The translations under genes and the position numbers were made by a program. Shown here piece by piece: positions 28,901 through 39,700 of a stretch of DNA of 64,000 bases. The first letter of the stretch is position 1. Every line of letters begins with the position of its first letter. Location: contig CM075102.1 in NCBI GenBank assembly GCA_037576195.1, forward strand, positions 49,100,745 to 49,164,744. Direction: 5' to 3'. The notes below the pieces were generated by a model. It was not told the origin of the DNA and did no database searches. It saw only the letters and a program-made list of their open reading frames with translations. The DNA comes from Phytoseiulus persimilis (taxonomy: Eukaryota > Arthropoda > Arachnida > Mesostigmata > Phytoseiidae).

Positions 28901-31900
28901 GTCTCCCTCTCTCTCGTGGCTCCACAGCTCCGGACTCAGCAGACCACCAGCTCATCCACATCGGTTCTCGACTTCGAGTTCCCAGGATACTTTGCGGTCA
29001 GGATTCAATTGTCCAGGAGAGAGCATGATGCTCCCCACGAGTAGCCCAGTCCATTATTCGTCAGAGATGACGTGTTATCCTCCAAAGTGCCAGTTTGGCT
29101 CCGCGGCCCGATATTCCCACCGATTATAGCTCTGGGCGGAAACTTTTCTCGGAAGCTGAACGACCGTCGCTCATCGGAATTCCCTCTCTATGCATAGATC
29201 CACCAGCGCAGCGTAGTATGGAAGTTTCCACGAGTGCATGCACGTTTCGATTAAACTTCCGGGCGAGGTCAGTCAGGTTTAGTTATCCAGAGCTGGCGGG
29301 TCACGTGTTGCAGCTTCTTGAGAAAGCCGGTATCGCAGGTTTGTTCCACCCTCACACCTGACAATGGTGTTGCAAGCACCAATTACGTGAATGCCCCTGC
29401 TGCTGCCATCTGTTCGTGGCGTGTTTGAGAACTTTCTCGCTGATTGTTGTAATCGGAATGTATAGCTGCGCCCGTCACTGTACGATGAGCCTACAGCTAT
29501 CATATTCCACGGTGACCGATTGTCCGATCAGGCAATGGGACTCATCATGGAGTTGCGCAAACTCGCACTTATCCTTGAATCCTTGAGAGGGAGAGAGAGG
29601 AGGATCTCCCGGATTGGGCGCGGCGAGTTCAGGCGAGAGAAATCCTCTCGGAGAGACGATTTCCGAAAGGATGCGGAGCTCGGCAACCTCCCGCACCTTC
29701 GCCGCATAGGAAACCCTCGAGGCTTCCTTGCAAGTAGAGCAACTAACATCCCCCGCAGCAGACTCCGATGCATGTTCTGCGGAGTCTGCAGCCGGTATTA
29801 GCTCTGAGGAGGAGGAACTCGAGTTTGAGGGGCTATATTGCTAGGTTTATTAAGCCGCTTCAACCCAAAGGGTTCCCCTTCCCTACTCGCCGTCAGTCGG
29901 TTCATCCCCGAGACCAGACTCCGGGTCTGAAGTTAATTCCTCCGGAAACAAAACGAGGGATCAAACGTAATCTGTGGGCTTCTTGGATTCCGTGACATCG
30001 TTGCTCGTATGAGATCACCGCTCCTCTTGCGTCTGCTGTCTCGATGCTCGTTCATCGACACGCGACAATGTCGTCCATAGAAACCGACTACTTTATAAAT
30101 CTCTAGGTTCATTCAGATGGGTGGCATTCGGCAGTGGTGAGCGCGGATGGTTTGTCCCCCGCGGAGAGAAGTTCTCCGATTGATGATGTTCCAATGGTTC
30201 CGCGATGTTTCCCATGATCAAGATTAGCGGGAACGCCATCTTCTCTGAATTGGGTTTCCAATCCCCGCGGCAGGGAGGGGAAAGAGGTCCGAAGAGAGTG
30301 ACCGTTCAAATGAGCTACCGGCTGCTCCGATCGAGTCACATGATAGAATTGTCAGCGCAACTCTCATTTTTAATGAACGATGGAATAACGCGTAGTAATC
30401 TCCTTGCAGAGCAACTCGACCGGATCGAAGAAGACATGGACAAAATCAACGCCGATATGAAAGAAGCCGAGAAAAACTTGACTGGAATGGAAAAATGCTG
30501 TGGTATCTGTGTTTGCCCTTGTCAAAAGTGAGTTTGAGCTGATCGGTTCTGGATTCCGTGGGCGTCCACGGTGCGCGGACTCTGTTCTGAAACGATCAGA
30601 TGATCTGAGTAGCCTCCCATGTCAATAAGGTTGGCTTCCACCTCTTCGACGAACCCTTTTTTGTGGTAAGGGGCGCGATGGGAAAGACAGCCAGGGACGC
30701 TCTGGGATATTTCCTCGCTGGAATCGTTTTCTTCTCCGGGAAAACTCTTCTGACGTTGGAGTCACATGATGAATTGTTCTGTGTCCAATATCGTGTTTGC
30801 GAATATTGTAACTCGAACGACTCCAACATCATCCTGTCAAGTTTGGCTGCATCGAACAAGAACTAATTCCCAAACAGCGGCGGCCACGAAGGTTGTGGGG
30901 CTCTCCATGAGCAGTCCGAGCTGAAACCTTTTAGGATTCCAAATATTGAGTCAGAAGTTGGAAAAAGAGCGGAAACGTTGCAGCCAGTGCCGAATCTTGA
31001 CTCGCGGTTCGGTGCAACAGCTCACCTGTGCGCGAGAGCAGGAGCAGACGGACGCGTCGGCAATCCATGTGATTGCAGTTGTGCGCTTCAGGCGACTCGA
31101 GTTGTCGGGCCGCCGTATCATGCGATGCAAACACTATTCGAGAACACCTGCTCCCGTTCCCACCAGCTCCCGGAAAGTCTGGTCTTTCCGCACAGAGATC
31201 CTGTCAAACGTTACTGGGCGAGCCGTCTCTACGCTGATTTTGGTGTACTCCGCCGATGACGTGCCGTATCCTCTCTCACGAGTTCGGAGTTCTGAGCTGG
31301 TGGAACGAGAGCCTTCCACTTCAGAGTCGTCCTGGTTATTCATCGAATCGTTCCCTCGGAATGTCCAGCCTAACTGTTGACTAAAGTAAGTTCGCCTTCT
31401 GTAGGGGTAAAGAGTTCAAGGAGGATGCCAGCACTTGGAATAAAAACGAGGACGGCAAGGTGGTAAATGGCCAGCCAGCCCGCGTCATGGACGACCGCAA
31501 TGGAACGGGACCTGCTTCAGGATACATCGCCAAGTGAGTTTCTGCCAGACAGGCGAATCGTACTCAATCGCTCGCCGAATGCTCCCTGCTCAATTTGGAG
31601 CAGAGCCAGGCCCCAAGGACGAATGTCGAAACGACTCTGGTTTCGAATGATAATACAGAACTTTGCTGGGATCCCTCCTACGAACGAAAAGAAGTATCCC
31701 ATCGCTCCCAATCACTTCGTGAACCCCCTCAGATCACCCGTCATATTTCGAGCAGAGATGAAGATCTCATCAGCTGCTGTGCTCTTTCCTGGTCGCAGCC
31801 GATTCCGATGAGACTTCTCATCTTCTGTTCTGCTCTATCCGAACGGGAAGCATTTCGAATGCCAGTTTCATACACCGCAAAGTCTGAGGAATCGCCGGTC

Positions 31901-34900
31901 ACAGATGTTGACTAGATTAACTCGTCACGCCTATCTTTCTACTTCTAAAAGATATTACGGGAATGAAACATTTCGCTACATCATTCACGGGGAACCTATC
32001 ACAATCAGCAGTCGAAAAATAGCAACATCAGCTCTCGGAAGCGAGTTGGGTTTCTCCCTTTAGCGAATCCCCGAATCCATTCACGGATCACGACGAACGG
32101 GGGGCATTTGCTGAGTATTTATTCCCAAAGCTCAAGTCAAAGATCGAGCTCAATACTAACTCGGACGGGACTGGATGCATGAACTTCAAGACGGAATGTA
32201 ACAAAGCTTCATCCACTGATGGAATTCCCGTTCATTCTCCAGAATAACTAACGACGATAGAGAGAAAGAGATGGAGGAAAACATGGGACAAGTGTCGACT
32301 ATGATCGGCAATCTTCGCAATATGGCTATCGACATGGGAAGCGAGATTGAGTCGCAGAACCGCCAGGTTGATAGAATAAATCAAAAGGTGAGTGATTTTT
32401 TCAATGATGAGTCGAGCGGAGAATGGCATCACAGATCGTATCATCCGTCGTATCGACCGACAACAATGTGTGTCCACCTTCTCCTTGTACGTTGTGCCCC
32501 CCTTAATTCACCCTTCGTCGTCGACGCCCCATACTGTTATTCTGTCTGTCCCGACCCCCCTTGTACGTCTGTCTGTCTGTGTGTCTGTCCATCTGTACTG
32601 CAGTTGAACTTGACTACCGAAAGCATTACTACCACACCAGCTACGTGTCGTCCGTCAACCAACACTAACCGAGATACTCAGGTGTGGTCTTTCCTTTATC
32701 AGAGTGAAGCACGTCTGTTTCTCTTCGTGCGTTTTCGAGCTCAGAATTTTACTCGCACGGCAAGTTGCATGTTCCGAACGTGCTTCCTGATCTCAAGCAC
32801 GTTTCCGGGATCTGCTCCCCGATTCCTGCATGGTTACCTTTTTCATGAAGTTTCCCTCTGCCTGCTTCAACCGCCCCGGCTGGATGGCCGCGTGGGAGCA
32901 TTTCTCGAATAGGATAGCATTCGATTTAGGTTTTGCTATTGCTGACCATGCTCCGTAGCGATTCACCAGAGCTGTAGCCCTCGTTGTCCACCATTGTCAT
33001 GTCTATCTAACATCAATCCTCATACGGAATCGTCTGACTAACTCGATGTGTGACACTTGTGAACTTTCCTACATCTGTGCGATGCCTCACCCGGGCTCGC
33101 GCCTTGGGTACCTAGAACTACGGTGTGTCCCGATTGTTAGTGTTGTCGATCCGCTCGCATCGAATCGTACGATCGACCGCTATGTGCCTGGGAGTGCCGA
33201 TGTTGTTGTCATAAAGTCTTTGGGAGAATCAGTTGTTCATCCGTGAACCCATCGAATCGATAAGAGAAATGTTAACCGAGCATTCGATATCTAAGCACTA
33301 CATCACAACATCGAAAATTCAGCTTCGAGCCGTTGCATCTGGCTAAGAACGATCTTCACTCTTTTTTCATAGGCGGACTCGGTCAATATGAGGGTCAAGG
33401 TGGCGCAGGAGAAGACCTCAAAGCTGCTGAGTTCTTAGAGATCCACCTGAAATCAGCAAGGCCCGAGACCACTCCAAGACCTTATCCCCGAACGCTTCTT
33501 TTCGCAAATTACCTTGAAACAGACATGATTCGACTGCTCTCCGTGCAACGCCATTTTCAGTTCAAGCTTTTTGGCAATCGCTTGGCCCCAGCGCTGAAGG
33601 TTTCGCCAACTGAGGATAATCGCTTGATCGTCCACGACAATTCATCAACTACCTCGTTTCCACGCCCGAAAACTCCCGACAGCCGGAACCTCGGCTCCGG
33701 AGACTCTTTGAAAGATATTTGGCTCTTCGATCGGTACCAGAGAAAGGCTCAGCAGTGTAGACACCTTTCAGCGCTTCCATGGCAAGATGTTCTTGCCACC
33801 TCACAATTCGGACGTAGAATTCTCACCGGCAAATTTCAGAAGTTCGATGATAGTTTCTCAAATTCTGAGCTCTTGCTCGCGGACATCGCTCCGATCATGA
33901 CCTTTATCTCGCTTCGCTAGTGAACAGCGCGCTCATTACTTCAATAACCATCGTTTCTAGCTTCATAAGACGTTGCAAAATGTCAGTGCATGACTAGGGT
34001 TCATTCGTCATTAGTATCTACAGTTGAATCCCACCCGTGAAAACGACTCGAATGTAGTTTGTAGAGCTGGTTTTCGGTCGTGGACCACGGAAAACCATTG
34101 AGTTCTCGCTGAAAACAGACATATGCAGCTCGCTGAAGATATGCACGACATCATTCGTTATCTGGCACTCACTTCGTAGCGCAGCCGCCGCCATCGCAGC
34201 AGCAGAAACAGTCTCCGAAAGTTTCAAGTAGCCGGTCGGACTAAGACGGATTTTGTTTCCATGTCGAAAATATTGCTGAGCACTCGGGAATAGATTCATA
34301 GCAGATCCGTACATTAGGCTCACAATCCAATTGTGGGCGCAGAACTAGATCTACAAACTACATGAGAAAAGGGTACCCTCGTTATGACGACAGGGAGAAC
34401 ATTTTATCGCGAAGTGACAGGAAAAGATGACTTTTATTTTTACCGACGTCATTGCTATGTGTATCGAACTTTAGTGTAACGGGAGACAAACGGCGACAAA
34501 CTGTCGAGAAGTATTGTGTTGCGAGTTCGTTAGCCGAGTTTCGCGAGCCCGGGTTGAGAATGCCGCGGTCTCGTGTCGCTTGACGCGTCCTTCAGTCGGA
34601 GCTCTGTCGAGATCGTCTCGAGTTATCGTCGTCGTTGTTGAGTACACTGTTGGCGGGAGTAATAAGATCTGAGATCTTTGAGTGCAGAGCGCGTCATGGA
34701 CGGGACGCTCCGATAAGAGGTGCTGAGGGATTCGTTTACAAAAGCTTCGCTGACTCCAATTTATGGCCTTTCGCCGGCCACGACGCCCACGAAGAGCGAT
34801 GACGAACTCAATTATCGAAGCAATAATCCTCCCCGCGAACTTCCCTGAATGAAGACACGGGAAACAATATTCCGCTGTTTTTCGTTGCACTCTGTGATGG

Positions 34901-36791
34901 AACTCCGATGTATGTTATTTCCAAACGGCTCGTCCTGTCCCCGGCGATCGTGGCTTCTTTTTCCTCTACCCTCATCCAAGTCTTCGTCTTCCTTCTCGCT
35001 CTCGGAGAGGAGAATTCATTGAGTTTTGCCAATTAGATAAGGAGAGGATAGAACAGGAAAAAATCTGAGTGGTCGCAAGTGAGACAGAGTCCCATCGGTT
35101 TTTATCTGTTGCCCGAAGTCCCGCAATGTGCTGCGCGTGCTTAGCGTCTCAGTCTGAGTCGACGGGGATGGCCGTCGTTGGGAACGCGGAAAGGTTCAAG
35201 TTAAATTTCTCCGCAAATATCACGTCCATTCGACTCTCTCGAGACAGTGGTCGCTTTCCCAAGAGCTTTGCGAACGACTTAGAGATGGAACCAGATACGC
35301 TAGGCGCCGAGCATCAGAGGATGGCCATGCTCATCCGTGCACGTTTTCCAGTCGGAATTTCCGCTTTGTATGATTGACTTCATGTTGGCCCAGCTCCGTT
35401 TAGGTAGAATCTACGATCAATGAGACAGTCTCCGTCATTAATTTGCATGCTCACTCACATTTTAAAGTCCTGGAAAAAACCGTTCATTCTTCTTTTCGTA
35501 CTTAATTTGGTGTGTAGAAATTATGTCGGGACTCCCCGGTGGCCTCTCACCGAATATCAACGAATTTTTTCTTCTTTTTCTGTGATTTCCAATAAATCGC
35601 TTCGAACGTAACCAGATGAAAATGCTGCTCGTTTCTTCTTTTCGAAAATCGTCGCTAGAATACTGGATTTATTCGCTGATTGCCTCATCGTATGATCTAT
35701 TGAGCGAGTGACTGATTGCTTGCTCTGATTCGATCACCGGATCGAATGTTCGGAACAAGCGGTGCTGAATACCGTTCGTGCCAGAGAGCGAGACAAGCAG
35801 CGATGAGCAGAACTTTGGAGTGCCGCCCACATGCATGCTGAGAACACCGCTTGATGCCACGAAGGAGTCGTCCGCGAGAGAAGCACGTTAGGGCGGCGAA
35901 ACAACGGGACGAGGAGTCTGCGTGAGCGGCAGCGCAGGCCAAGTCAGTCCAAGAGGAACATGATTCAATCGTGGCAACGGAACGCCTGGCTGCTCTCTTG
36001 AGATTACGGGAAGCACAGAACAACTGTTCAGCAGAGGTAGTAAGGTTCAAAGACCGCTGTCCTGAGATCATAACACGGCTCGAGTGAACTTTCTTGGACG
36101 AGTTGCACTTTTTTCTCTTTACTCGATTCGAAATATCCTCCGCTCACGAAGCGTTTGCGTTCTCAGAGTTCAGCAATCTTGAACACGTTCTCGGCGCTTT
36201 CGAATCTCGCGGATATCTCGTTGAACACCGAGGCGGTTCCTTTGAGCTTGCTGAAGCTGAGAGAGTGATTTCCTAGAGTTGTCCTCCGGGCGGACGATAC
36301 ACGCTGGCATGTTGGAGCGGCAGCTTCTCTAGACTTAGAGGCTTTCACAGTTTCCATTCGCTCTTCCCGCAACTGAGTTCGATCCTGTCGTTCACCACAA
36401 CAGAGTGATCCGGAAGTTACAAGCACAGACAAGATCACACAGGTCCAAGGCGGGCAAATCCATCAAAGGGCGCTGGAGAATTGTCATTAGCGAGTCGGCG
36501 CTCGCGCAGTCGACGAATATCTTCGGGAGATGCCACATGAACTGTCCAAGTGCGGTTCACAGATTTTGTGCTACAACAGTCGTCGTTCGAAATTCCCTCC
36601 ACAAAAGCTATCCGTCGGCTTCACCACATTCATTATTCGCCCGCTCCATCTGGTTCATCATAACTGCTAACCCGTTCTCCTTTGTATCCTTCGACTCTTT
36701 CTCTTAACCTTTGACTTGACCTCAGGCGACATCAAACGAGTCGAGGATCAGCGCTGCCAACCAGCGCGCCCAGAAGCTGCTCAAAGACTGA
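13956..36791 (+). CDS. SNAP25: SNAP-25, target-membrane Qb/Qc SNARE for regulated exocytosis
   Basis: Seven coding exons join to a complete 226-residue protein: 13956-14087, 24580-24621, 27189-27237, 30410-30527, 31405-31533, 32243-32387 and 36726-36791 (TGA). All introns are GT-AG and every phase agrees. SNAP-25 supplies two helices of the four-helix SNARE bundle that fuses vesicles with the plasma membrane. The N-terminal SNARE helix includes [14 protein letters not shown] and the ionic-layer glutamine Q73 (LDEQGEQ). The palmitoylation cluster [10 protein letters not shown] (C104, C105, C108, C110, C112) has five cysteines. The linker [15 protein letters not shown] is typical of the family. 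The C-terminal SNARE helix has MEENMGQV, ionic-layer Q195 (ESQNRQ) and ends [10 protein letters not shown]. The first exon encodes an acidic extension with repeated Glu-Pro. The ATG chosen is the first one in frame with the conserved part. Intron 1 is 10.5 kb and carries a mariner. An alternative last exon lies in intron 6. Confidence 0.95.
14088..15260 (+). other. SNAP25 intron 1, segment before the mariner
   Basis: Noncoding sequence beginning with the GTAAGT donor. It contains a run of about 17 guanines (14169-14185). No exon or RNA gene was recognised. Confidence 0.6.
14169..14185. repeat. Poly(G) run, about 17 bases
   Basis: An uninterrupted guanine homopolymer about 80 bases inside SNAP25 intron 1. 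In the transcript it would be a G-rich tract close to the 5' splice site. Confidence 0.9.
15261..15290 (+). repeat. Left terminal inverted repeat of the mariner
   Basis: These 30 bases match the reverse complement of 16515-16544 at every position. Transposase binding sites lie in such repeats. The TA target duplicate is immediately to the left. Confidence 0.97.
15442..16470 (+). CDS. Mariner transposase, intact
   Basis: A single-exon protein of 342 residues if started at the ATG at 15442 ([14 protein letters not shown]), the family's usual start; an in-frame ATG 24 bases earlier (15418) would add eight residues. Mariner transposases are usually about 345 residues. The N-terminal half holds the helix-turn-helix DNA-binding region. 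A WLPHDL segment stands where the family has its WVPHEL linker motif. The catalytic triad is D,D34[10 protein letters not shown] gives the first Asp, [10 protein letters not shown] the second, and [13 protein letters not shown] the third, with 34 residues between the last two. No stop or frameshift is present. It would excise and insert the element at TA dinucleotides. It is a selfish gene and not part of SNAP25. Confidence 0.96.
   Translation: MEEKKEHFRHIMLFSYREGLSAAQTTRKIRAVYGENALHKSTVEKRFARFEAGNFNLEDEPRSGRPQVVETDEIISLVTSNPALTMKEIEDVTGVSHGTVWNRLHQAGFSSKRNIWLPHDLTDRQLERRVDTCHLLLRKNHKESFLRRLITGDEKWILYRNATQRRSWVRKGSQAAAIPRPELHQKKVMLSCWWDCKGVVFFELLPMDQTINSEVYCRQLEDLKTAVASKRPGLANRWGVVFQHDNARPHKSLASRQKLAEFDWDVLPHPAYSPDLAPSDYHLFRSLQNSLDGATFESLEDIKNHLHRYFDNKEKKFWENGIMDLPERWAKVIEQNGQYIIE
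16515..16544 (-). repeat. Right terminal inverted repeat of the mariner
   Basis: Perfect 30-bp reverse complement of 15261-15290, followed by the second TA copy at 16545-16546. Confidence 0.97.
16547..24579 (+). other. SNAP25 intron 1, segment after the mariner
   Basis: About 8 kb of noncoding sequence ending in the acceptor TCCTTGCAG before exon 2. I saw open frames in all six frames but no recognisable domain, no plausible nested gene with supporting splice sites, and no tRNA-like structure. Confidence 0.55.
24622..30409 (+). other. SNAP25 introns 2 and 3 (around exon 3)
   Basis: Intron 2 (24622-27188) and intron 3 (27238-30409) flank the 49-base exon 3 and hold nothing I recognise. I looked for a duplicate of the palmitoylation exon, as vertebrate SNAP25 has alternative exons 5a and 5b there, and did not see one. 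Confidence 0.5.
32567..32589. repeat. (GTCT)n microsatellite, imperfect
   Basis: A short GTCT/CTGT tandem array of about five units with one irregular step, in SNAP25 intron 6, about 180 bases after exon 6. Confidence 0.7.
33373..33438 (+). CDS. SNAP25: Alternative terminal coding exon of SNAP25
   Basis: Inside SNAP25 intron 6, the acceptor CTTTTTTCATAG is followed by a 66-base open segment ending in TAG. It has the same phase and exactly the same length as the canonical last exon. It encodes [20 protein letters not shown] plus one Ser. This aligns residue for residue with the end of SNAP-25: Ala at layer +3, then Val, Val and Ala at layers +4 to +6, Thr at +7 and Leu at +8. About seven of 21 residues match the downstream exon. 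Both exons can follow exon 6, so they would be mutually exclusive last exons giving two C-terminal SNARE variants. The variant replaces the NQR segment by QEK. A pseudo-exon is possible, but the preserved length, frame and heptad pattern argue against it. Confidence 0.72.
   Translation, partial: ADSVNMRVKVAQEKTSKLLSS
33439..36725 (+). other. Sequence between the two alternative SNAP25 last exons
   Basis: Intronic for the canonical transcript; 3' untranslated for the start of this stretch if the upstream terminal exon is used. No further exon copy was recognised. An AATAAA at 35591-35596 could end the short isoform. The canonical acceptor at its right end reads GACCTCAG. Confidence 0.5.
35591..35596 (+). 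terminator. Candidate poly(A) signal for the alternative SNAP25 isoform
   Basis: A canonical AATAAA about 2.15 kb after the alternative stop codon, in an A/T-rich stretch. It is assigned only by position; chance occurrence is quite likely. Confidence 0.25.
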
Positions 36792-39700
36792 ACGCCAGAA
36801 TACTATCCAAAATCAACGGAAGACACGTCCGTCAGAGAGAGGAACAGCGTCGTGGATCGCTGACGATTTCGCTGCTTCATCATCAATTGAATGGGAACAA
36901 ATTCATCGAGAGGGCGACATACACCTTCTTTTCCAGAATCTCCGGAAACCGAATCAGATCGTTATCCTCGAGGACGATCGTTCTGACGCCGAAACAGATC
37001 TCAAAAAGAGACATCTCCGAGACCATGAACTTTTCAGCTCTCCGAGACTATCCTCACTGTTCCTCTTCGACGGCTAATATATCTGGCGTAGAGACTACCT
37101 ATTTCTTGTTATATTGTTGACAGAGAAAGAACGTAGCCTTCAGCAATAACTCGGCTAAGCAGATCGTTCATCACACTCGAATGTCATCAAAGCAAAACGA
37201 AGAATCAAGATAAATGAAGTGATGCTAATTCTTCTCTCATATCGCGCAAGCTACGCCTCGATCGGAGCACCTCATGGCGTTTCGCTGTTTCCGGCTTCAC
37301 TTCTTTTTATATCTGTTGTGATACTAAGACTTCATGTAGACTTTCTAGTGTACGTTCTCGGAGACGAGCGTTCCTGACAAGCTCTGAGGAGAGTACTCAT
37401 TCATTCTGTTGTTTCCATGTCGTTCAGCTCAAGCGGATTCGCTTCCCACCTTCTTCTAGTCGAGCGAGCGAGCAAACCTTGTAAAGCTTCAGCTTATGAT
37501 TGTAATCGCTGTGCAACAAATGCGGCGCATCGGAACGCGAGTCAATCACTATCGCCGTGATCAAGAGCATCCGAGAGGGCCAAACTCCCTCTGAATCGAT
37601 GGGTGAAACTTTCTTCCGGAGGAGACTACTCGAGGTCTCCTCGCTTCGTCAGCCCACCGTGAACACAGCGAATACCCAGCAAGCAAGTCGACCTGCTGCA
37701 GCTGAAGGAACAGCTCGGGCTCACAACGGCTCGGAGCTTGGCTTTGACGGCCACAGCTCGCTGCATCAGCTATTGAAACATTCGTCAGATCGTTTTCACC
37801 AACGATCGCTTGTCAGTCGTAGACGCTTCGAAACCGTTTTGGAAGCTCGTTCCTCTTACATTGAACGAGGATTGGTTCCTCTGAGCCGTGCCTTCGCTTA
37901 ACGCCTCAATATATCTATCTGATAATTCCGAATTGCAGATTTGAATCGAGTTTCCCATGCCCACACACCAGAATGGCAAAATTACAAGAGAAGGGAAAGA
38001 AGTGAATACGATCAAACTTTCATAAACTAACCCTCCCACCCCCAAAATGCGGAATTCCTCCTCAGCGTTCTTTCGTTCCAAGCCATCGTTTCATCAAGAT
38101 CAGGTAACGATTGGCGTACTGACCTCGAAACACTAACTGTTCAGCTCTTGGAACCTGTCCCAGTCTGACCCACCGGTAAAACGGAAACTTGTTAGCGAGG
38201 CGGAGGGTGGCGTTGACAAGGGATGGATGGCGGACAATCAGCCATGGCCGCGCGCTACAGTTTCAAACAGAGACGCGCGAACAAATAATGTATCGGGTGC
38301 ACGTCATCATTGCCACCAAACGGCTCGACGAGACCTGAAAGCGGAAGAGTCGCATTCTGAAATTGCGAAGAAATACTCTAAGGGAGCCTTCAATACATTC
38401 CTCACACATCAACTACTGTATGTCAGTGAGGCTAAGAATCCAAAGTTGACCCTTTATCTTGTTCCATGACCGTGACATCACTCAGAGAAACGGCTACTGG
38501 AGTTTCCGACCTTACCCTCCTCAAATAACGAAACCATGATGCAACCGACAGATCTATTACTGTAACGACGAAAACTATATTTATTAGTTAAAATAGCCGA
38601 TAGTGACGCTATTTCACGATATATTTCTGGGCAGCATCGCGCATGGATCTGACCCGACTTCCAAGCATCTACCCGCAAGCATCGTAATATCTATCGATCT
38701 ATGTTGAAGATGAAACGATGATCAACTAACTCTGAATTTCTAGATGCTGTTACGTCGAATAAAACAAGCAACTTATCAAGTTGAGCGCTTGATTCATTTT
38801 CTCCTCCGCAAATCACATTATCCCAATCGTTTGAACATCCAACGACCACGAGTGTTGTCTGATAGCACGTACCCGCCTCCGGCTCGGTGGGAATGGCTGG
38901 AACTCACTGTAATCCTCGAGGGAAAAAGACACTGACGCCGGTATCTCCGGTCTTGACAGGATTGTGGACTGCACATTCTGACACGCGACTCAATCACCCG
39001 ACTTAGTCGCTAAAGGATCGCACTCCCCCTGAAAGAATGGAACTCTATCAATTTCAATTTTCTGAGATTGCAGGTCCTGAAACAACATCAGAGATGATTG
39101 ATCGCGTTCCGAATCTCGATCATGTGACATAGCGCCTGTCGACAGCCAAATCTCCCTCAGCTCGAACGAGCTCTACCGGAGAGTCCGAGTCAATCACTCT
39201 TTTTGAACAGCAGATTTACTTCGAGTTATTTCGAGATCCACCAAAGACGAAAGAGCGGTATGTGTAACGAAGCAAGAGAATATCGGGTTTTCTTCGAGTG
39301 TTTGAGGAACTCCAAGACGCCGAAAGCTCCGTTTGAATACCGATAACGATTCCTGGATGTCACAATCACTTACAAAAACCATGACGCTGGTCCTTGTGAT
39401 TCGTGAACAGGAGTCTCAGAGAGGCGCTACTCATGTACAATTGTGGAGAGTCTGAGATCGCCTTCGGAGATCGGGAACACAGACAGAAGTTCTCGTTCGG
39501 ATGCAGACCGAGAAGAGCAGCACTCGATCTGAATGGCTTGCAGCTTGCTCTCACTGGACGGAGGAATCTGGCTTCAGTTTTTTCTGTATATTTTCTACGC
39601 CTCGCGTGAAACTGACTGTACTTCCGAGTAAGTGCAGCAGACACTCGTAGAGCTGGGGTTGTCTTCGCGCGTCTTTCTCGAAGAGCGATGGAAGAGGGGG

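Noticed and set aside
33453..33635. 60-codon minus-strand frame with a fairly protein-like composition in SNAP25 intron 6
   Set aside because: No family match and no clear exon partners nearby. It is noted only as a weak candidate.
33333..33920. 195-codon plus-strand frame in SNAP25 intron 6
   Set aside because: It reads the alternative SNAP25 exon in the wrong frame and continues into noncoding sequence. The biologically sensible frame is the 66-base exon.
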